From Bacillota bacterium (GTDB taxonomy: Bacteria > Bacillota > Bacilli > Alicyclobacillales > SLC66), in NCBI GenBank assembly GCA_021820975.1, contig JAKADA010000001.1, positions 1-64,000 on the forward strand: 64,000 bases of DNA, given 5' to 3'. The translations under genes and the position numbers were made by a program. How positions within the stretch are numbered: position 1 is the first letter of the stretch; each line of letters starts with the position of its first letter. Positions 8,097-16,742 of the stretch are shown one piece after another. The notes beneath the pieces are model-generated. The model did no database searches and was not told the DNA's origin. It saw nothing but the letters and a program-made list of their open reading frames with translations.

Positions 8097-9266
8097 ATGG
8101 TTTCTATGGCTGTGCAATTTCAAGGCGTTTCAAAGCGCTATGGCGCATCTTTGGCTGTACGTAACCTCGATCTATCCATTGGTCAAGGACAGATTGTGAC
8201 GCTTATCGGCCCATCAGGTTGTGGTAAAACCACGTCACTAAAGATGATCAATCGTTTGATTGAACCGGATGAAGGGCTGATCGAGGTCGATGGACAAAAC
8301 GTTCGCTCGGTCAATGCCGTTGAACTGCGGCGCAAGATCGGGTATGTGATTCAACAAATTGGGTTATTTCCGCACATGACCATTGAGGAAAATATTGCGC
8401 TTGTCCCGCGTCTTACAGGGCAAAAGGTCAAAAGTATGCGACATCGCACGGATGAACTTCTTGATTTGATCGGACTCGATCCCGTGCGCTATCGAGGTCG
8501 CTATCCTAAAGAGTTAAGCGGTGGTCAGCAACAGCGTATCGGTGTGGCCAGGGCTCTCGCTGCAGATCCATCGATCATCTTGATGGATGAACCTTTTAGC
8601 GCGCTCGATCCGATCAGTCGGGAGCAACTTCAAGATGAACTCGTTAAGTTACAGGCGGCCGTGCATAAAACGATTATTTTTGTGACGCATGATATGGATG
8701 AGGCGTTAAAGATTGCCGACGAAATTGTCTTGATGAAAGATGGGCATGTCGTGCAAGCCGCATCGCCGGAAATGATTTTGCGTCATCCTAGCGATGCGTT
8801 TGTACGGGATTTTGTTGGTGAAAAAAGGTTTGCCAAAGTCGCTGCGCAAACGAATGTACGCGACCTCATGACACAAGCGGTTACGGTAAAAGCGTCGACG
8901 GGACTTGCCCAAGCGATCGAGCGAATGCAACGTCATCGTGTCAATGCGCTACTTGTGACGGACGGACACAATGGTTACTTGGGTGTGCTAAGTCCGCAAC
9001 AGATCTATCAGCATTTTGGCGATGAAACCAAACAAGTGGCGGATGTCTTTACGAAAGATGTTCCTGTCGTTCATCCTGAAAATGACATTATCGAAGTATT
9101 TCAGCATTTACAGCGAAGCCAACATGGTTTTGTTCCTGTTCTTGATGCTTCCGGTCGTTTACTTGGTGTGGTCACGCGCGCAAGCGTGATTAACGTAATG
9201 TCATCACCGTATCAAAAGGAGGATGTTATCGGTGAACTTACTCTGGCAGACCCTATCGCAAAATGA
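8097..9266 (+). CDS. opuCA: Compatible-solute ABC transporter ATPase with CBS domains
   Basis: The start ATG 8097 follows AAAGGGGGAA. The 389-residue product has Walker A GPSGCGKTT (about residue 38), a Q-loop (GYVIQQIGLFPHM), signature LSGGQQQRIGVARAL, Walker B SIILMDEP and an H-loop THDMDEAL. Two CBS domains fill the last 130 residues. This is the glycine-betaine/carnitine/choline (OpuCA/ProV) class; CBS domains in such ATPases sense ionic strength and in some species bind c-di-AMP directly. The stop lies inside opuCB, with translational overlap. Together with the upstream riboswitch, c-di-AMP may act on both expression and activity; the second point is inference. Confidence 0.92.
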   Translation: MVSMAVQFQGVSKRYGASLAVRNLDLSIGQGQIVTLIGPSGCGKTTSLKMINRLIEPDEGLIEVDGQNVRSVNAVELRRKIGYVIQQIGLFPHMTIEENIALVPRLTGQKVKSMRHRTDELLDLIGLDPVRYRGRYPKELSGGQQQRIGVARALAADPSIILMDEPFSALDPISREQLQDELVKLQAAVHKTIIFVTHDMDEALKIADEIVLMKDGHVVQAASPEMILRHPSDAFVRDFVGEKRFAKVAAQTNVRDLMTQAVTVKASTGLAQAIERMQRHRVNALLVTDGHNGYLGVLSPQQIYQHFGDETKQVADVFTKDVPVVHPENDIIEVFQHLQRSQHGFVPVLDASGRLLGVVTRASVINVMSSPYQKEDVIGELTLADPIAK

Positions 9267-9951
9267 GAACGCACTTTTCACAGCGATCAGTCAGCATATC
9301 GTTATGGTTCTGATTGCTCTTGCCTGCAGTACGTTGATTGCTATGCCTTTAGGCATTTTCCTAGCACGGCATAAGCGGGCAGCGGGGCCCGTGATTGGTA
9401 TCGTATCGGTTGTTCAAACGATCCCTAGCTTAGCGTTGCTTGGGTTTTTGATTCCACTTTTTGGCATTGGTGTTGTCCCAGCTTTGATCGCGTTGACGTT
9501 GTACGCATTGTTGCCCATTTTGCGCAACACCTACACAGGTATCACAGGTGTCGACCCTGCTTTGTTAGAAGCGGGTCATGGTATGGGCATGACCAAACGT
9601 CAGATTTTACTCATGGTGGAGTTGCCTGTTGCCCGCCACGTCATCATGGCAGGTGTTCGTACGGCCGCGGTGTGGACGATCGGTACAGCGACTTTAGCCA
9701 CGTTTATCGGAGCAGGCGGTCTTGGCGATATCATTATGCGCGGCATCGATATGATCGATACGCCGATGATCTTACTTGGTGCCATCCCAGCTGCACTCCT
9801 TGCGCTTGTTTTTGATGGTCTCCTGTTGTTTGTCGAGCATGTTTTAACACCACGTGGGTTACGAACAACTAATAAATCTGTTACGAAACACGCAAAAAGA
9901 AAAGGAGAGGTGTCCATTGACTTATCCCAAACAGCAAAATTTGAAGCGTAA
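9232..9951 (+). CDS. opuCB: Compatible-solute ABC transporter permease
   Basis: AAAAGGAGG ends at 9222, so the GTG at 9232 has proper spacing while the in-frame ATG at 9223 directly abuts the site and is unlikely. The 239-residue product has about five or six membrane helices and the binding-protein-dependent permease loop (LEAGHGMGMTKRQILLMVELPVA, the EAA-type contact with the ATPase). OpuC systems of Bacillus have two permeases (OpuCB and OpuCD). Here only one is present, so it should work as a homodimer. It overlaps opuCA by 35 bases and opuCC by 35 bases. Confidence 0.9.
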   Translation: MNLLWQTLSQNENALFTAISQHIVMVLIALACSTLIAMPLGIFLARHKRAAGPVIGIVSVVQTIPSLALLGFLIPLFGIGVVPALIALTLYALLPILRNTYTGITGVDPALLEAGHGMGMTKRQILLMVELPVARHVIMAGVRTAAVWTIGTATLATFIGAGGLGDIIMRGIDMIDTPMILLGAIPAALLALVFDGLLLFVEHVLTPRGLRTTNKSVTKHAKRKGEVSIDLSQTAKFEA

Positions 9952-10876
9952 ACGTAAACGATGGATATTATCGGCAACGATCGCTCTACTAGGCGCTGCG
10001 TTGTTAGCTGGATGTGGTGCACAGCCAGGGACCAACAGTGCCGCATCGTCGGGTTCGAGTACTTCGACAGGGACGGTCGTTATTGGCGGTAAAAATTTTA
10101 CTGAGAGTCAGATCATGGCGGATATGTTGGATCTCATGATTAAAAAATACACGCATTTACACGTCGTCATGAAAACGTGGCTTGATAGTGCAGTGACTTG
10201 GAATGCTTTAAATACAGGCAACATCGATCTTTATGTGGAATATACAGGGACTGGGCTTGTCAATATTTTGCATGATCCTGTCAATAACAACCCCAACACG
10301 GTGTATCAAACCGTGAAAAAACAATTTCAGAGCAAATACCATGTTACGTGGTTAAAACCGCTCGGATTTAATGATACGTATGCGATGGCGATGCGACAAA
10401 GTGAAGCAAAGCGATTGGGGATTACGACGATATCGCAATTGGCTGCAAAGTCAGGGAATTTAATTTTAGGTAGTGACACAGATTTTACAGCGCGAGCCGA
10501 TACCTTGCCTGCTATGAATAGAGTGTATGGTACGCATTTTAAGTCGGTTAGCACGATGGCTATTGGTCTTAAATATCAAGCCTTAGTTGACAAGAAAGTG
10601 GACGTTATCGATGCCTTTTCCACAGATGGCCAAATTCCAGCGTATCATTTGACTATTTTACAGGACAATAAGCACTTGTTCCCTCCTTACTATGCAGCGC
10701 CGATCGTACGCGATAGCGTACTTGCAGCGCATCCGCAACTAAAAACCGTGCTTGACAAACTGGCTAACAAAATTAGTGATTCCGAGATGCAAAAAATGAA
10801 TGAAGCTGTCGATTTACAACATCAGCGCCCAATGACCGTCGCTAAAAACTGGCTGACAAAACATGGTTTGCTGTAA
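9917..10876 (+). CDS. opuCC: Glycine betaine/carnitine/choline-binding lipoprotein
   Basis: The start is TTG 9917, six bases after AAAGGAGAGG and inside the end of opuCB. The 319-residue product has a basic N-terminus, a hydrophobic stretch and lipobox LLAGC, so Cys at about residue 32 would be lipidated. The mature part begins with VVIGGKNFTESQIMADM, the hallmark of OpuAC/OpuCC type solute receptors. It ends 20 bases before a strong terminator, closing the opuC operon. The substrate (glycine betaine, carnitine, choline or proline betaine) cannot be read from the sequence alone. Confidence 0.9.
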   Translation: MTYPKQQNLKRKRKRWILSATIALLGAALLAGCGAQPGTNSAASSGSSTSTGTVVIGGKNFTESQIMADMLDLMIKKYTHLHVVMKTWLDSAVTWNALNTGNIDLYVEYTGTGLVNILHDPVNNNPNTVYQTVKKQFQSKYHVTWLKPLGFNDTYAMAMRQSEAKRLGITTISQLAAKSGNLILGSDTDFTARADTLPAMNRVYGTHFKSVSTMAIGLKYQALVDKKVDVIDAFSTDGQIPAYHLTILQDNKHLFPPYYAAPIVRDSVLAAHPQLKTVLDKLANKISDSEMQKMNEAVDLQHQRPMTVAKNWLTKHGLL

Positions 10877-10896
10877 GGAAAATAGCTTGAAAGAAG

Positions 10897-10924
10897 AGTC
10901 CCGCTGGGTTTAGCGGGACTTTTT
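10897..10924 (+). terminator. Intrinsic terminator of the opuC operon
   Basis: AGTCCCGCT (10897-10905) and AGCGGGACT (10912-10920) form a perfect 9-bp stem with a 6-base loop, followed by TTTT. Confidence 0.9.
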
Positions 10925-10950
10925 GCATAGGCAAGAAAGCAGGAATCAAC

Positions 10951-10965
10951 TCGACATTTGTCGAA
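10951..10965 (+). promoter_or_regulatory. Candidate Spo0A box before the M23 hydrolase gene
   Basis: TTTGTCGAA contains a perfect TGTCGAA heptamer (10959-10965), preceded by an inverted copy TCGACA (10951-10956) that lacks the first T. It lies about 40-50 bases before the hydrolase start. A single heptamer is expected several times by chance in 64 kb, so support is modest. Confidence 0.35.
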
Positions 10966-11001
10966 TCTATATCGCTAGATTAGGGCACAGTCTGTTTCGC
11001 G

Positions 11002-12216
11002 ATGCGAGGGATGGCTTTGAAGACGTTTTTTACCAAAAGGGTATGGCTCTTTGCTTTGGCAAGCGTGGTAGGTATGGTGCTGATGTTTGGCTCCATGGTG
11101 ACGTCGAGCTATGCGGATTCTTTAACGAGTGCGCGAACAGCGTTAAATCAAGTCAAGCTAAAACAATCGCAGGAACGACAGAAAGTCGCGTATCTATCCT
11201 CGAAAGAACAAGCCATTGAAACGCAGCTATCCTCGATAACGCAAGCTATTCAAACAGATTCAGAACGGATTGCCATCTTAAAAGATAGTTTGCGAGTATC
11301 TTCACGACATCTTTTACAAACGGCGCAAAATGAGGCAATAGCTCGCCGTAAAATGCTTGCTGTGAATGGTGTACTCAAAGAACGTTTACGTGTGATGTAC
11401 GAGAGTGGATCGGTGAGTTACCTTGAGGTATTGTTTAGTGCCACAAGCTTTTCGGATTTCCTTAATAGGATAAGTGCACTTACGCTGATTGCGAAGCAAG
11501 ATCAGCATTTGCTTATGAAGGTAAAAGCACAGCGCGCCTATTTTAACGTTATGTATAAGTTGTTGTGGCAGCAAAGAGCATCAGAAGAAACGATGTTTGG
11601 GAATTTGTCGTATGAACAAAGACAGCAAACACAAAAGCTCGCGCAAAGGCGGGTCATATTAGCGAATGTGCAACAACAAAAAGCGGCGGCGATTGCTGAT
11701 ATTCAAAGCGAGCTGCAAGCAGAACAAAATTTGGCAAGCACGATTGCATCGTTGCTAAAGACGAACCCATCGATTGCGAATACCGCCCATTTGCATCTTG
11801 GTACTGGCGCATGGATTTGGCCTGTTCCTCATTACTACGACATTACCTCAGGATATGGCTGGCGCAATATCTTTGGTGGCAATGAGTTTCATAATGGCGT
11901 TGATATCGGTGCACCAGACGGCACACCAATCGAAGCTGTCGCAGATGGTGTCGTGTTGTATGCAGGTACAGCTTATGGGTTTGGACATTGGATTGTCTTA
12001 AAACATGCTAATGGGTTGTTGACGATTTATGGGCATATGTATGCTTCGGGTCTTTTGGTCAAACCGGGCGATGTGGTGAAGCAAGGGCAAGTGATCGCTT
12101 ATGTGGGTGCTGATGGACAAGCAACAGGTCCGCATTTGCATTTTACGGTCGCCACTGGCTTTAATGCATCAGGATTCCCAGTATCACTCAATCCCTTAAA
12201 TTATATCCATGATTAA
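11002..12216 (+). CDS. Secreted coiled-coil and M23 peptidoglycan endopeptidase
   Basis: The start is ATG 11002 or, judged by GCGAGGG spacing, TTG 11017. The 399-404 residue product has a signal peptide (VWLFALASVVGMVLMFGSMV, cleavage near SYADS), a long coiled coil (residues about 40-255, rich in Gln/Ala/Glu), and a C-terminal LytM/M23 domain. The metal and catalytic motifs are FHNGVDIGAPDG and GPHLHF, both intact, so this is an active-type zinc endopeptidase cutting peptide cross-links. The architecture is that of EnvC/RipC-like hydrolases and activators, whose coiled coil is commonly the part that contacts FtsEX. FtsEX is encoded about 40 kb downstream. Partnership is inference. Confidence 0.85.
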   Translation: MRGMALKTFFTKRVWLFALASVVGMVLMFGSMVTSSYADSLTSARTALNQVKLKQSQERQKVAYLSSKEQAIETQLSSITQAIQTDSERIAILKDSLRVSSRHLLQTAQNEAIARRKMLAVNGVLKERLRVMYESGSVSYLEVLFSATSFSDFLNRISALTLIAKQDQHLLMKVKAQRAYFNVMYKLLWQQRASEETMFGNLSYEQRQQTQKLAQRRVILANVQQQKAAAIADIQSELQAEQNLASTIASLLKTNPSIANTAHLHLGTGAWIWPVPHYYDITSGYGWRNIFGGNEFHNGVDIGAPDGTPIEAVADGVVLYAGTAYGFGHWIVLKHANGLLTIYGHMYASGLLVKPGDVVKQGQVIAYVGADGQATGPHLHFTVATGFNASGFPVSLNPLNYIHD

Positions 12217-12317
12217 TTGTTTACACGAGATAATTGCGTTTATCAAAGATGCCTGCGACAATAGAAAAGGGTTGATTGACTAGTAACCTGCGGGGCGTTA
12301 GGAGGCTCTTTTATTCT

Positions 12318-13298
12318 ATGGAGACAACACAGACGATAGAGAACAAAACAGAAGAACCTGCGGCGCTGATTCAACATGTTATCGATCATGTCGGACGAGT
12401 TATTGTTGGCAAATCTGATATTGTACGTCTGTGCCTGGTGGCGATGATCAGCCGCGGGCATGTTATTTTCGAGGATGTTCCAGGTGTTGGTAAGACGGTG
12501 CTTGTGCGAGCGTTAGCCAAAAGTATCGCTTGCGAATTTAAGCGCATCCAGTTTACACCAGATCTTTTGCCTTCCGATGTGACAGGAACGGCGATTTTTA
12601 ATCAACGTATCGGCGACTTCGAGTACCGAGAAGGTCCGATCTTTAGCCAGATTGTTTTAGCTGACGAGATCAATCGTACATCGCCAAAAACGCAAGCCGC
12701 ACTACTTGAGGCTCTTGAGGAACACAGCGTGTCATTTGATGGCGTGACGCATGCGTTGCCTACACCTTTTTTTGTGCTTGCGACGCAAAATCCTATTGAA
12801 TACGAAGGTACTTTTCCTTTACCTGAGGCACAGTTGGATCGTTTTCTCTTGAAATTATCCGTAGGTTATCCGACACGCGATGAGGAACTTGATGTCTTGT
12901 TGCGCGGGACTACAGGCGTCATGGTACAAGACTTATCGGCTGTCGTAACGCCTGAACAAATCATCATGTGGCAACAAGAGGCAGCGACGGTTTTTATCGA
13001 TTCTACTCTTTATGCGTACATCGTGGACATTGTTCATAAAACGAGACATCACGATAAAGTGTATCTTGGCGTATCACCGCGCGGAGCGATTGCGCTTGCG
13101 CGTGCGGCACAAGCTTTAGCCTATATAAACGGTCGTATGTTTGTTATTCCCGATGATATCAAGATGTTAGTTGAACCCGTCTTTGGGCACCGCATGATTT
13201 TGCACCCGGAAGCTCGAATTCAAGGCCTGACAGCTAAGGAATTGCTCGATGACATGGTGAATTCAGTCACGGTGCCCGTCATTTCGGCACAAAGGTAA
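12318..13298 (+). CDS. MoxR-family AAA+ ATPase
   Basis: The start ATG 12318 is the only in-frame ATG after TAGGAGGC (12299-12305), although spacing is long (12 bases). The 326-residue protein has Walker A DVPGVGKT, Walker B IVLADEINR, sensor-1 LATQNPIEYEGTFPLPEAQLDRF and a C-terminal lid domain, all typical of MoxR. These ATPases act as chaperones for metal or cofactor insertion or complex maturation. Family members next to DUF58 and transglutaminase genes are common, but their client is mostly unknown. It is followed after 5 bases by the DUF58 gene and forms an operon with it and the next gene. Confidence 0.9.
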   Translation: METTQTIENKTEEPAALIQHVIDHVGRVIVGKSDIVRLCLVAMISRGHVIFEDVPGVGKTVLVRALAKSIACEFKRIQFTPDLLPSDVTGTAIFNQRIGDFEYREGPIFSQIVLADEINRTSPKTQAALLEALEEHSVSFDGVTHALPTPFFVLATQNPIEYEGTFPLPEAQLDRFLLKLSVGYPTRDEELDVLLRGTTGVMVQDLSAVVTPEQIIMWQQEAATVFIDSTLYAYIVDIVHKTRHHDKVYLGVSPRGAIALARAAQALAYINGRMFVIPDDIKMLVEPVFGHRMILHPEARIQGLTAKELLDDMVNSVTVPVISAQR

Positions 13299-13303
13299 GT
13301 TCG

Positions 13304-14527
13304 ATGCGAAATGCGATTGTCCTCACGCTCTTGTATCTGACAGGGTTCACGCTGTTTGTCCTATCCAAGATGTACGGTGGGTTTGGACCGTGGTTTTTAT
13401 TTGGGGCATTTATCCTTTTTATCCTTTATGAAACGATCGCCATGGGATCACGACACCGAACCTTTCAAGTTACCCGTAAAATTTCCGCAAAACGTGTGCA
13501 CGCTGGCGCCGATATCGATGTAACTTTGACCATTTCCTTGCAAGAATCATCATGGTTGCCTGTACAATGGCTTCGCGTGGAAGATGACGTGACACAAAAA
13601 CTTGCTGTGCGCATGAATCGCACATCATGGATGGTATTTCCCTGGCGCAGTCGCGAGGCGAAGATCGTGTATACGGCAAAGCATGTCACACGTGGTGTGT
13701 ACCGATTTTCGTCCGTGCGCATCACGGGGGGCGATATGTTTGGCCTTTTAACGTGGACTGTTTTCATTCCTGAAGTTTCGCAAGTAATTGTTTATCCTGA
13801 GACCTACTCACTGAACACATGGAATAAGTCGTTACAAGTGCAACAAGGCTATCGTATGGCACAAGGGCGCGCGGCCGATGATGCGACCAAAGTTGTCGGT
13901 GTGCGTGATTATGTCGCAGGGGACCGTTTAAGTCGTATTCACTGGCCTGCGAGTGCACGAACAGGCATATTGCGCTCTAAAGAATTCGAACATTATGTCG
14001 CGAATGATGTCGTCTTTGCACTTGATGCACGCTTTAGTGACACACAGCAAGAAGACTTTGAACTGATGTTGTCGACAGTAGCGTCACTTTTGAAGTACAT
14101 GTACCAGGCGACGATGTCCTTTGGCTTATTGTCTTTTGGCGCGACATGTACCGAGTTTCCGGTGAGTAAAGGCGATGTCGGCTTCTTGCAGGTGATGGAG
14201 CATCTTGCCATGGTGGAAGGTACGCGTCGCAGTCCATTTGCGGAGGAGTTCTGGCATTTTATGACATTACCTCGGCAAACAGCTGTCGTTCTTGTTACGG
14301 ATACGATCAACGATGACCTGTTACGACTTGCTGTGATCGCGAAGCAAAGGCAACAACATTTTGATGTGTTTGTCATGCGTTTTGAAGCGCTAGAAGAGTC
14401 TTCGCAAGCAACGATCGTAAGATTGCGTACGTTTGGATGGCGCATCTACGAACTGCATGCATTGTCTGATTTGCATGGGGTAACGGCAGGGGGGATGATA
14501 TCCGGTGCGCATTTCATTAGATCGTGA
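13304..14527 (+). CDS. DUF58 protein, membrane-anchored
   Basis: The 407-residue product starts with two membrane helices (residues 3-45: LTLLYLTGFTLFVL and WFLFGAFILFILYE). A beta-rich extracellular or intermembrane stretch follows, then the DUF58 signature YVAGDRLSRIHWPASARTGILRSKEFE (about residues 203-229). The remaining C-terminal part looks like a von Willebrand-like fold (VVFALDARF). DUF58 proteins are near-invariant partners of MoxR ATPases. It lies 5 bases after the MoxR gene and overlaps the transglutaminase gene by 23 bases. The biochemical role is not established. Confidence 0.88.
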   Translation: MRNAIVLTLLYLTGFTLFVLSKMYGGFGPWFLFGAFILFILYETIAMGSRHRTFQVTRKISAKRVHAGADIDVTLTISLQESSWLPVQWLRVEDDVTQKLAVRMNRTSWMVFPWRSREAKIVYTAKHVTRGVYRFSSVRITGGDMFGLLTWTVFIPEVSQVIVYPETYSLNTWNKSLQVQQGYRMAQGRAADDATKVVGVRDYVAGDRLSRIHWPASARTGILRSKEFEHYVANDVVFALDARFSDTQQEDFELMLSTVASLLKYMYQATMSFGLLSFGATCTEFPVSKGDVGFLQVMEHLAMVEGTRRSPFAEEFWHFMTLPRQTAVVLVTDTINDDLLRLAVIAKQRQQHFDVFVMRFEALEESSQATIVRLRTFGWRIYELHALSDLHGVTAGGMISGAHFIRS

Positions 14528-16718
14528 ACTCGCTCACCGTATCGGTGTGTCCACGTTGCTGTTTCTTTGGATTAGCATCGTGCTAGTAGCGGCGCGCAAT
14601 GTAGGATACATGGGGGAAACTATCCCTATTATCTTTTACATTGGACTCCTATTAATGAGTAGTTTTGTACGAAAAAAGGCGCTGCGTTATACGCTGCTTA
14701 CCGTTGCTGTCCTTGTATTGCTCAAATGGGAATATTATCCGCAGGTTTTGTGGAGCCAACCTATTGCTTTTTTTGTCTCTCTTAAAAATGATCTTGTCAG
14801 CGCCGTGCAAAGTTTGTTCTCTCACGATTATCAGTACGTGACGAACGGTGTACGCACATTAGCTTTTTTAGGCGTGATCACGTTTGGTACGAGGTTATTA
14901 GAAGAAGGAACATCACGCCCTTACTGGATGATGGTGGCAACTGTAGCCGGCGAATTTTCCTTAATCGATCTTGCTACGACATATCAGGTACAGGATGCTT
15001 GGGCGATCGTCTGCTTTTTTCTGATCGGTCTCACCTTGCTGATGTGGATGCATTTGCCCCGTTTGCACATTATCTCGCAATTGCATTCGTATCGCGCTTT
15101 GTTGCGCCAGGCTTCAGCGCCTATCTTACTTGTGGTCGCGATGATGATCGTGGGACTCTTGCTACCCAAGCAATCAGCAACGTGGCCCAAGCCTACGGCG
15201 TTGTGGCACGCCATTTTGTTATCGGCAACAGGCTCGCAAGCTTCGAACTATGGTGCCAACGATAATGCATTGGGAGGTCCATTTAATGGAAGTCCTGCCG
15301 TGTTTTTTCGGGTGATTGCCAATGGACCGTCTTATTATCAAGGGCAAACGTTAGATACGTACACCGGTACAGGGTGGACGCCTGATGCGCCATTCCCAAC
15401 GACACTTCGTGCGGGTCATGCGTTACCGGATGTCATGACACAGGATATGGGACCAACCACGCAGTTGGCGACACAAACAATTACCCAACACATTCAAGAT
15501 GTTAGAGGTACGTATCCTGTGGCTTTTGCCGGGTATCAGGTCACAAAAGTTATGCCTCCTAAAGGCATCAAGTCGTACACAGTTGATACGGCAGCTGACT
15601 CGATTTCCTTTGGTACGTTAAAACCGGGGCAAAGTTATACGGTGACATCCGAAGTGCCTATCGTATCGAATTCGGAGCTTTCTCACGTGCATGATGGCAA
15701 TCTTGCTTATGCTTTTCCGCAAGACCTAGAATTACCGAAATCCTTGCCGTATCGTGTGGTACAGTTAGCTAAAAAAATTACCGCAGGTAAATCGGGTACG
15801 CTCGCTAAGGTGGAAGCGATTATTGGCTACTTACAATCTCACGAAACCTATGAAACGCAAAATATCCCTTTTATCAAACCTGGTCAAGATTTTGTGGATC
15901 AATTTTTGTTTGTTACGCATCGTGGGTACTGCGATTTTTTTTCAAGTTCGCTTGCGGTACTCGCACGCGCTGTAAACATCCCTACACGATGGGTGAAAGG
16001 TTTTGTATCGGTTCCAGCGAATCCGAATTATCACGGCAATGGTAAAGAATACGTTTTACATGGTACGGACGCGCACTCCTGGACGCAGGTGTGGTTTGCA
16101 GGCTATGGCTGGGTACCGTTTGAAGCGACGCCATCGTTTGTGCTGCCAAACGCACAAACGCATTCGCAAACGCATCACATCGTTGTGGCAGCCCATAGCA
16201 AAGTAAATCATCCGACGGCTGTTTCAAAAGGGACAAAGGGGAGCGCAGCGGCCAGTCACCTATCGAAATTTTTCGCTGCGATCTTGGTTGTACTAGGTGC
16301 GATTCTTGTTCTTATTGCGCTTATCTGGTTGTTTATCGTAGGATGGCATACATGGTACCGTGCAAGGCAAAAGAAGCTTTTTATTTCGAGTAAAGATCGT
16401 GCGCTTGATGTCATCATGCATCGCTTTTATCGCTTGGTAGGACAAAAACCGCAAGGACTTACTTTGCGTGAATTTGTCATGTCAGATCTGTTACGGCAAG
16501 TGCGTCATGGGTTATCTCAAGAGAGCGCCCGTGCGGTTAGTTTGCGTTTTGTTCTATGGTACGAAACGATGCGCTATGGTGAGCATGTAGAGGTATCAGA
16601 GCTGACGCAAGGCAACATGATCTTGCGCGATGTGGCTCGGTGTTATCGGCGCAAGTCAATAAATCTTGGAGCGCAAAGTGGTCCAAGTGTGCCCAACGGG
16701 CAAAAGATTCGTGGTTAA
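14505..16718 (+). CDS. TgpA-like membrane transglutaminase protein
   Basis: The GTG start at 14505 follows GGGGGGATGA and lies inside the end of the DUF58 gene. The 737-residue product has about six N-terminal membrane helices (to residue about 225) and a large extracytoplasmic transglutaminase-like domain. The catalytic Cys is in RGYCDFFSSSLAVLAR (about residue 477), His in GTDAHSWTQVWF (about 525) and Asp/Glu near WVPFEATPSF. A further helix (ILVVLGAILVLIALIWLFIVG, about 590-610) and a cytoplasmic tail (DUF4129-like) follow. It completes the MoxR-DUF58-TgpA module. The substrate is unknown; a role in envelope protein processing is inference. guaA follows 24 bases later and may be co-transcribed. 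Confidence 0.87.
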   Translation: MRISLDRELAHRIGVSTLLFLWISIVLVAARNVGYMGETIPIIFYIGLLLMSSFVRKKALRYTLLTVAVLVLLKWEYYPQVLWSQPIAFFVSLKNDLVSAVQSLFSHDYQYVTNGVRTLAFLGVITFGTRLLEEGTSRPYWMMVATVAGEFSLIDLATTYQVQDAWAIVCFFLIGLTLLMWMHLPRLHIISQLHSYRALLRQASAPILLVVAMMIVGLLLPKQSATWPKPTALWHAILLSATGSQASNYGANDNALGGPFNGSPAVFFRVIANGPSYYQGQTLDTYTGTGWTPDAPFPTTLRAGHALPDVMTQDMGPTTQLATQTITQHIQDVRGTYPVAFAGYQVTKVMPPKGIKSYTVDTAADSISFGTLKPGQSYTVTSEVPIVSNSELSHVHDGNLAYAFPQDLELPKSLPYRVVQLAKKITAGKSGTLAKVEAIIGYLQSHETYETQNIPFIKPGQDFVDQFLFVTHRGYCDFFSSSLAVLARAVNIPTRWVKGFVSVPANPNYHGNGKEYVLHGTDAHSWTQVWFAGYGWVPFEATPSFVLPNAQTHSQTHHIVVAAHSKVNHPTAVSKGTKGSAAASHLSKFFAAILVVLGAILVLIALIWLFIVGWHTWYRARQKKLFISSKDRALDVIMHRFYRLVGQKPQGLTLREFVMSDLLRQVRHGLSQESARAVSLRFVLWYETMRYGEHVEVSELTQGNMILRDVARCYRRKSINLGAQSGPSVPNGQKIRG

Positions 16719-16742
16719 TTTTTGGAGAGGTGGCTGTTTGTC

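Noticed and set aside
9854-9916. Upstream extension of opuCC
   Set aside because: It is inside opuCB; the ribosome site and the signal peptide place the start at TTG 9917.
15982-16236. Antisense frames within the TgpA-like gene
   Set aside because: They lie across the catalytic core and show no protein-like motifs.
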